From NCBI GenBank assembly GCA_903822545.1, contig CAIJPN010000017.1, positions 1 through 64,000 on the forward strand: a stretch of DNA of 64,000 nucleotides. Direction: 5' to 3'. This document shows, piece after piece, positions 59,726-64,000 of this stretch. The notes under the pieces were generated by a model that saw only the letters and a list, made by a program, of their open reading frames with translations, was not told where the DNA came from and ran no database searches. The translations under genes and the position numbers were made by a program. Position 1 is the first letter of the stretch; each line of letters starts with the position of its first letter. The stretch comes from an uncultured Anaerolineae bacterium. Lineage in GTDB: Bacteria; Chloroflexota; Anaerolineae; Anaerolineales; Villigracilaceae.

Positions 59726-60223
59726 ATGAATTCAGACCTGGAATTTTTGACCGAAGCCCTGCCGCAGATGCAGGATTACCTGCTCTCGCCTGAGCTTTTC
59801 TGGCCCCTGAAACCTTCCCTGCCGAGACTGACGCTGGGTTCCGTTTTGTTGGCGCTCTCGCGGCTGGATGTGGTGGACAGCTTCAGGGCGCAGCAGCTGC
59901 GCGAGGATGTGGAACGCGTTAGAGCCCAGCGGCGCAGCGCCTGGGACAAGAAAATTGTCCGCGAAACGGAAAACCGGCTGAGGCTTTGGTGGCAGTTCCT
60001 TGAAGAGCAGGAAAATGCCGGGGCGGCGAGTCGCGCTGAGTATGCCGCCGCGGTTCGGAATCGCGTCATCCTGCAATTGATTGTGGCCGATTTTTTGCCC
60101 CAGTTGGCCACCCTGGATGAGCTTTTGCGCCGGAAATTTATCCCCGGTGCGTTTGTGTGGGATGAAATTTACCGCCCGGCCTTTGCCCCGGCGGATTTTT
60201 GGTTTTTATACGGCTTTATGTAA
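59726..60223 (+). CDS. Conserved-looking protein of unknown function
   Basis: 165 residues, soluble, mostly helical by composition (DVVDSFRAQQLREDVERVRAQ, ETENRLRLWWQFLEEQ). No motif recognised. It begins 2 bp behind the solute-binding protein gene, so it is probably co-transcribed and translationally coupled with it. Its stop codon directly abuts the palindrome at 60224-60241. Confidence 0.6.
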   Translation: MNSDLEFLTEALPQMQDYLLSPELFWPLKPSLPRLTLGSVLLALSRLDVVDSFRAQQLREDVERVRAQRRSAWDKKIVRETENRLRLWWQFLEEQENAGAASRAEYAAAVRNRVILQLIVADFLPQLATLDELLRRKFIPGAFVWDEIYRPAFAPADFWFLYGFM

Positions 60224-60241
60224 CGCAAGATTTATCTTGCG
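60224..60241. repeat. CGCAAGAT palindrome, relative of the 34-bp element
   Basis: CGCAAGAT, TT, ATCTTGCG, flanked by TGTAA and CCACAAA as in the 34-bp palindromes at 24151 and 26831. It lies between a stop codon and the ribosome binding site of the next gene. Confidence 0.65.
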
Positions 60242-60258
60242 CCACAAAGGAGATTTGC

Positions 60259-61626
60259 ATGACCAATCATCGTGACGCGGCGCTGGAGTATGCCCGCCAG
60301 CATAAAACTGAATTTTTGGATAGCTTGAAGGAGTTTGTTGCCATCCCGTCGATTTCGACTGACCCGGATGCGAAAAATGAGATGATTCGCGCCGCTGATT
60401 GGGTGGCAGCGCGCTTGAAGGCGTTAGGTGTTGAAAAGGTGGTAGTGATGCCTACAGATGGGCATCCGGTGGTATATGGCGATTGGCCCTGCGCGCCTGG
60501 GCGCCCGACCATGCTGGTTTACGGACACTATGATGTCCAGCCAGTTGACCCGATTGAGCTGTGGCAGAGCGGCCCCTTTGCGCCGGAAGTGCGCGGTGAA
60601 AACCTGTATGCGCGCGGCACTTCGGATATGAAGGGCCAGGTGATGGCGACGCTGGATGCCATTGAAGCCGTGGTGAAGACCGGGAATCTGCCGATTAATC
60701 TCAAGTTTATGATCGAAGGCGAGGAGGAGATTGGTTCACCCTCGCTGGCGAAGTGGATCGAACAAAATAAAAGCCTGCTGGCGGCTGATTTTTGCCTGAA
60801 CCCCGATTCGGGCATGATGGGCAAGGAGTATCCGACCATCACTTATGGCTTGCGCGGGCTTTCGACGTTTGAGCTGCGGGTTTCTGGCCCATCGGGTGAT
60901 CTGCACTCGGGTATTTATGGCGGCGTGGTGCATAACCCGGCAGTAGCGCTGGCGGAACTTATCGCTGGGATGCACGATGCTGATGGGCATGTGACCATCC
61001 CCGGATTTTATGATGATGTGCCAGGTTTGACCGAAGCCGAGCATGTTGATTTTGCGAGGCTGCCTACGGATGAGCAGTATTATCTCGAAAAGACGGGTGT
61101 TCCGGCGCTGTGGGGTGAGAGTCTCTACCTGCCCGATGAGCGCGTTGGGGCGCGTCCGACACTGGAAGTGAACGGGATGATTTCTGGGTTTACCGGGACA
61201 GGTTTTAAAACGGTGCTTCCGGCTAAGGCGATGGCGAAAATTTCCTGCCGCCTGGTTCCGCACCAGGACCCGAAGAAAATTTCGGCTGGTTTTAAGCAGT
61301 ACCTTGAAGAAAATGCGCCCAAAACCATCCGCTGGGAGTTGATCGACATGAAGGGTGCGCCCGCGTCGATTTCAGATGTCAACCAGCCGGGGGTGAAGGC
61401 GCTTGAAAAGGCGCTGGAAGCTGTTTGGGGTACGCGCCCGCTCTTTAAACGGGAGGGTGGCTCGGTTCCGGTGGTTGGGCAGTTGCAATCGTTGATGGGA
61501 ATGGAGTCGGTGCTGACGGGTTTTGGTTTGCCGGATGATAATCTCCACGCGCCGAATGAAAAACTGCACCTGCCGACGTGGTATAAGGGTATCGAGGCGT
61601 TGGTGCATTTGGTGTTTAACTTATAG
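60259..61626 (+). CDS. M20-family dipeptidase
   Basis: 455 residues from ATG 60259 (AAGGAG upstream). M20 motifs: YGHYDVQPVDP (metal-binding His and Asp), ARGTSDMKGQV (bridging Asp), EGEEEIGSP (catalytic Glu and ligand), NPDSGMMG (second-metal Asp) and a C-terminal NLHAPNEKL (last His). The dimerisation domain is inserted at about 200-330 as usual. A CNDP/Dug1-type cytoplasmic di- or tripeptidase with two zinc or manganese ions. With the peptide-binding protein upstream it may belong to peptide use. Confidence 0.9.
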   Translation: MTNHRDAALEYARQHKTEFLDSLKEFVAIPSISTDPDAKNEMIRAADWVAARLKALGVEKVVVMPTDGHPVVYGDWPCAPGRPTMLVYGHYDVQPVDPIELWQSGPFAPEVRGENLYARGTSDMKGQVMATLDAIEAVVKTGNLPINLKFMIEGEEEIGSPSLAKWIEQNKSLLAADFCLNPDSGMMGKEYPTITYGLRGLSTFELRVSGPSGDLHSGIYGGVVHNPAVALAELIAGMHDADGHVTIPGFYDDVPGLTEAEHVDFARLPTDEQYYLEKTGVPALWGESLYLPDERVGARPTLEVNGMISGFTGTGFKTVLPAKAMAKISCRLVPHQDPKKISAGFKQYLEENAPKTIRWELIDMKGAPASISDVNQPGVKALEKALEAVWGTRPLFKREGGSVPVVGQLQSLMGMESVLTGFGLPDDNLHAPNEKLHLPTWYKGIEALVHLVFNL

Positions 61627-61682
61627 GTAGGGCGTAGAACAAGTCTGTAGCTTTGTTCTGGCTAGATAGAGAGGATGTTTTT

Positions 61683-62606
61683 ATGGAAGATCGGATTATC
61701 ACTTATGGTGGGCAGGCTGTGATCGAAGGTGTTTTGATGCGCGGCCAGAAGGCGCTGGCGATTGCCATGCGCGCACCGGATGGGCATATTGAAGTCCATA
61801 CTGAGAAATTATCGGGGATTTACCAATCGGGGCTTGCCAAAATCCCGTTTTTGCGCGGCGTGATCTTGTTGTGGGATGCGCTCGGGCTGGGGATGGGCGC
61901 GCTAACACGCTCGGCTAACCTGCAAACTGGCGAGGATGAAAAACTCGAAGGCCCGGCATTGTACCTGACCATCGGTTTTTCACTGGTGTTTGGGATTGGG
62001 CTGTTTTTCCTGGCTCCGTATGGCGCGGCGAAGCTGATTCAGTGGCTGGCCGGGTCTATGCCTGTGATTGGTGCTGCCGGAGCGATGGAATCTGCCCAGC
62101 CTGTGATAAATGTCTGGGTGGCAGCGGCAATTGAAGGTGTGGTGCGGCTTATGCTGATTATTGGTTACATGTGGGCAATTGGGAAAATGCCCGAGATTGC
62201 GCGCGTATTCCAATATCACGGCGCGGAGCACAAGACGATCAATGCCTTTGAAGCCGGGGCCGAGTTAACGCCCGAAAACGTGAAGAAATTCCCGCTGGAG
62301 CATCCCCGCTGTGGCACTTCTTTCCTGCTGACGCTGGTCATCCTGTCGATTTTGGCATTCAGCCTGCTGCATCCGCTGGCCTGGTTCTGGCAGGTGTTGG
62401 GGCGCATCCTGCTGATCCCCGTCCTGGCCGGGATCGCGGTGGAATACATTCGCTGGACGGCCAATCATCTCAACTCGCCGTTTGTGCGCGCGATTGTGCG
62501 TCCCAACCTGGCGCTGCAAGGGTTGACCACCCGCGAACCGGATCTGCAAATCCTGGAAGTGGCGATCCGCTCGTTTAATGAGATGCGTAAAGCAGAAGAG
62601 CAGTAA
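61683..62606 (+). CDS. DUF1385 membrane protein
   Basis: 307 residues from ATG 61683 with GAGG upstream. The start YGGQAVIEGVLMRGQ, the motif YHGAEHKTINAFEAG in the middle and HPRCGTSFLL are the DUF1385 signature. Four or so membrane helices between residues 95 and 265. Its function is not established; it often lies near prfA or rpmE, which is not the case here. A terminator follows. Confidence 0.9.
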   Translation: MEDRIITYGGQAVIEGVLMRGQKALAIAMRAPDGHIEVHTEKLSGIYQSGLAKIPFLRGVILLWDALGLGMGALTRSANLQTGEDEKLEGPALYLTIGFSLVFGIGLFFLAPYGAAKLIQWLAGSMPVIGAAGAMESAQPVINVWVAAAIEGVVRLMLIIGYMWAIGKMPEIARVFQYHGAEHKTINAFEAGAELTPENVKKFPLEHPRCGTSFLLTLVILSILAFSLLHPLAWFWQVLGRILLIPVLAGIAVEYIRWTANHLNSPFVRAIVRPNLALQGLTTREPDLQILEVAIRSFNEMRKAEEQ

Positions 62607-62621
62607 TTGGTCAATGCGGAA

Positions 62622-62658
62622 AAAAAGACCGCAGGGTATCACACCCTGTGGTCTTTTT
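62622..62658. terminator. Bidirectional terminator behind DUF1385
   Basis: AAAAAGACC and CAGGGT face ACCCTG and GGTCTTTTT with one bulged position. T tracts in both directions suit the convergent DUF1385 and Rieske genes. Confidence 0.85.
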
Positions 62659-62659
62659 G

Positions 62660-63634
62660 TTATTGCATCAAAGCCTGGCGCCGTTTGCGGTACAGGATGA
62701 TGGGCAGGTCGCCGGGAACGAGGATTTCATCCATTTTCAAGTCAGAGCGGATGGGGCGCTGGGTGATGACAACATCTTTATCCTGCCGCAAAATGATGAA
62801 GGTGCTGAACAGTGAGAACAGATCGGCGACCTGGCGCAGGCCGGGGATGGTGAAGCTGTGGTACTGGCGGGCGTAAACGAGCGTGTTGGCATCGTCGACC
62901 GGCGCGAAGGCCACAAAAACGCGCACATCATCGCCCAGCCAGAGCTGCCAAACATTGGGGTAGTGGAACTGGATTAGCGGCCGGCCGGTGGGTGCGGGCA
63001 TTTCGGAGGGCTTGCGCGCAACCTGGCCATGATCAAGCTCATTGTCGAGCCAGGCTTCGAGCAGCCAGCTGCCGGGGGCAAGTTCGCGCTCGCAGACAAC
63101 GGGGCCATGGACAACCGTCTGCCCGCCCGCGCCGATGGTGTTATGGTGCACGAAGGGCAGGTGCAGCACATCCAGCTGGTTTTCGATGGCGCGGCTGTAA
63201 TGCACCGGCCACGGGTCGCGGAAGGTTACGTAAGCCAGCCGGTCGGGCAGGTTATCGAAAAACGGCAGCGGCGGGTAGCTGGCGCGCGGTTCGCCCCACC
63301 AGATGTAAACCAGTCCGTGCGCCTCGCGCGTCTCGTAAGCCTGGGCGCGCATGGCCTTCGGCGGCGTAGCGGCGCGCCCGTTGGCCGGGATGAGCGTGCA
63401 GGCGCCGCGCGGGTCGAACTCGAAGCCGTGGAAGGGACATTGCACACATTCCCCGGTCAGTTTCCCGGCGCTGAAGGCCGCGCCGCGATGCGGGCAGCGA
63501 TCGCCCATGATGTGGGCTGTTCCGGCTCCGTCGCGCCAGGCCACCAGTTTTTCGCCCATGCGCGTCACGCCGGTCAGCCTGCCGCGCCGGATTTGGTCAG
63601 ATTCAAGGATGGCGTACCATTGGTTGGGGATCAT
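62660..63634 (-). CDS. Rieske-type aromatic-ring oxygenase alpha subunit
   Basis: 324 residues from ATG 63634 (AGGAG six bases upstream). The Rieske [2Fe-2S] site is CPHRGAAFSAGKL plus CVQCPFHGFEF. The mononuclear iron site is suggested by ENQLDVLHLPFVHHNT, with two histidines at the usual spacing, and a later acidic residue. Members include pheophorbide a oxygenase-like and other cytoplasmic or membrane-linked oxygenases. The presence of an oxygenase in a fermenter is unusual but not rare in facultative lineages. It ends in the bidirectional terminator. Confidence 0.85.
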   Translation of the reverse strand: MIPNQWYAILESDQIRRGRLTGVTRMGEKLVAWRDGAGTAHIMGDRCPHRGAAFSAGKLTGECVQCPFHGFEFDPRGACTLIPANGRAATPPKAMRAQAYETREAHGLVYIWWGEPRASYPPLPFFDNLPDRLAYVTFRDPWPVHYSRAIENQLDVLHLPFVHHNTIGAGGQTVVHGPVVCERELAPGSWLLEAWLDNELDHGQVARKPSEMPAPTGRPLIQFHYPNVWQLWLGDDVRVFVAFAPVDDANTLVYARQYHSFTIPGLRQVADLFSLFSTFIILRQDKDVVITQRPIRSDLKMDEILVPGDLPIILYRKRRQALMQ

Positions 63635-63679
63635 TGTTGGCTCCTGTGGGCGGTGCGTAGCAGCCTGGCCGATGGAATT

Positions 63680-63750
63680 TTCACCACGGAGACACAGAGA
63701 CACGGAGATTTTTAAAAGTTTTTCTCAGTGCCTCGGTGTCTCCGTGGTTT
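63680..63750. repeat. CACGGAG-type palindromic repeat
   Basis: TTCACCACGGAGACACAGAG faces CTCGGTGTCTCCGTGG, with CACGGAGATTTTTAAAAG in the core. It is the best-preserved member of the family in the window and sits between the Rieske gene and the gene at the right edge. Confidence 0.7.
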
Positions 63751-63812
63751 TTTCGGTTTCTGCATATAGTTACGATACTTTTTCTCACTAATTATAGGTC
63801 GTTTCACGGGTG

Positions 63813-63818
63813 TAGAAT
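63813..63818 (+). promoter_or_regulatory. -10 element TAGAAT, probable leaderless promoter
   Basis: TAGAAT ends six bases before ATG 63825, with no ribosome binding site, as for the gene at 10826. Confidence 0.4.
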
Positions 63819-63824
63819 GGGAAC

Positions 63825-64000
63825 ATGAAAAAAATCATTTTGTGGATGTCTTTACTGGGGATTTTGGCCGCCGCAGCGGCAGTTTTCTACCTTTGGGGTC
63901 GTCCCGCGCCGGTGGAGATGCGCGAAGAGCCTTACCCGTGTGTGGTCTACTACCGAAAGGTGCGCACATCGCCCCGCATCATGATCGCGCACATCGTCAC
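63825..64000 (+). CDS. Probable phosphodiester glycosidase, N-terminal part (runs off right edge)
   Basis: 58 codons seen. MKKIILWMSLLGILAAAAVFY is a signal peptide or anchor. The following EEPYPCVVYYRKVRTSPRIM and IAHIVT resemble the start of the NAGPA/DUF2233 phosphodiester glycosidase domain, where a 'PGV.Y.R...P RP..IHVV' pattern opens the domain. The catalytic part lies outside the window, so the assignment rests on little sequence. Confidence 0.5.
   Translation, partial: MKKIILWMSLLGILAAAAAVFYLWGRPAPVEMREEPYPCVVYYRKVRTSPRIMIAHIV

Overview
The window looks like a chromosomal segment of a fermentative, probably anaerobic member of the Chloroflexota, most likely class Anaerolineae. This is inferred from the gene families: a GldA/F/G-like ABC operon with a DUF4340 protein, Pro/Thr-rich linkers on exported proteins, a LIC_10190-type membrane protein, DUF1385, a membrane pyrophosphatase and a soluble multi-subunit [NiFe] hydrogenase. 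No rRNA, tRNA, CRISPR array or transposase gene was seen. Two genes run off the edges: a CHAT-domain protein on the left and a probable phosphodiester glycosidase on the right.

Layout. 0-8 kb: CHAT protein, small unknown, EmrE-type transporter, NTF2-like protein, the housekeeping sigma factor, and a four-gene ABC/auxiliary operon. 8-18.5 kb: membrane pyrophosphatase with a near-consensus promoter, peroxiredoxin-like protein, HrtAB/MacB-like exporter, HAD phosphatase, a two-component pair (double-receiver LuxR regulator and triple-GAF histidine kinase) and a LysE exporter. 18.6-28.5 kb: a nitrogen-assimilation block with two glutamine synthetases around a 1228-residue GlnE, interrupted by hicAB and two AT-richer exported proteins. 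28.6-32 kb: roadblock protein, GH4 glycosidase, LPG-synthase-type membrane protein. 31.6-39.6 kb: an eight-gene [NiFe] hydrogenase operon with a Rex-type operator at its promoter. 39.7-47.2 kb: GH31 glycosidase, an anchored protein, aldo/keto reductase, DHH phosphoesterase and acetyl-CoA synthetase. 47.5-53.9 kb: rnc, smc, and a membrane-protein gene inserted behind smc. 54-64 kb: PpiC chaperone, rpsF-ssb-rpsR, PHP hydrolase, secG, a solute-binding protein, an M20 peptidase, DUF1385 and a Rieske oxygenase.

How the parts fit. Hydrogenase, ion-pumping pyrophosphatase and acetyl-CoA synthetase fit a fermentative energy metabolism; the Rex site would tie hydrogenase expression to NADH/NAD+. In nitrogen control, GlnE seems to contain two GlnD-like ACT domains between its two nucleotidyltransferase halves, so it may sense glutamine directly. 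The neighbouring glutamine synthetase keeps the adenylylation tyrosine, while the second one has phenylalanine there and should escape GlnE.

The most striking sequence-level signal is the density of palindromic repeats. At least four families occur, in all seven gaps of the hydrogenase operon, in frame inside glnE (81 bp, exactly 27 codons), over the glnE stop codon and in many other gaps. A second structural surprise is a duplicated smc 3' end beyond the inserted membrane-protein gene that differs only at synonymous positions. Several genes have a -10 hexamer 5-7 nt before the ATG, which suggests leaderless transcripts.
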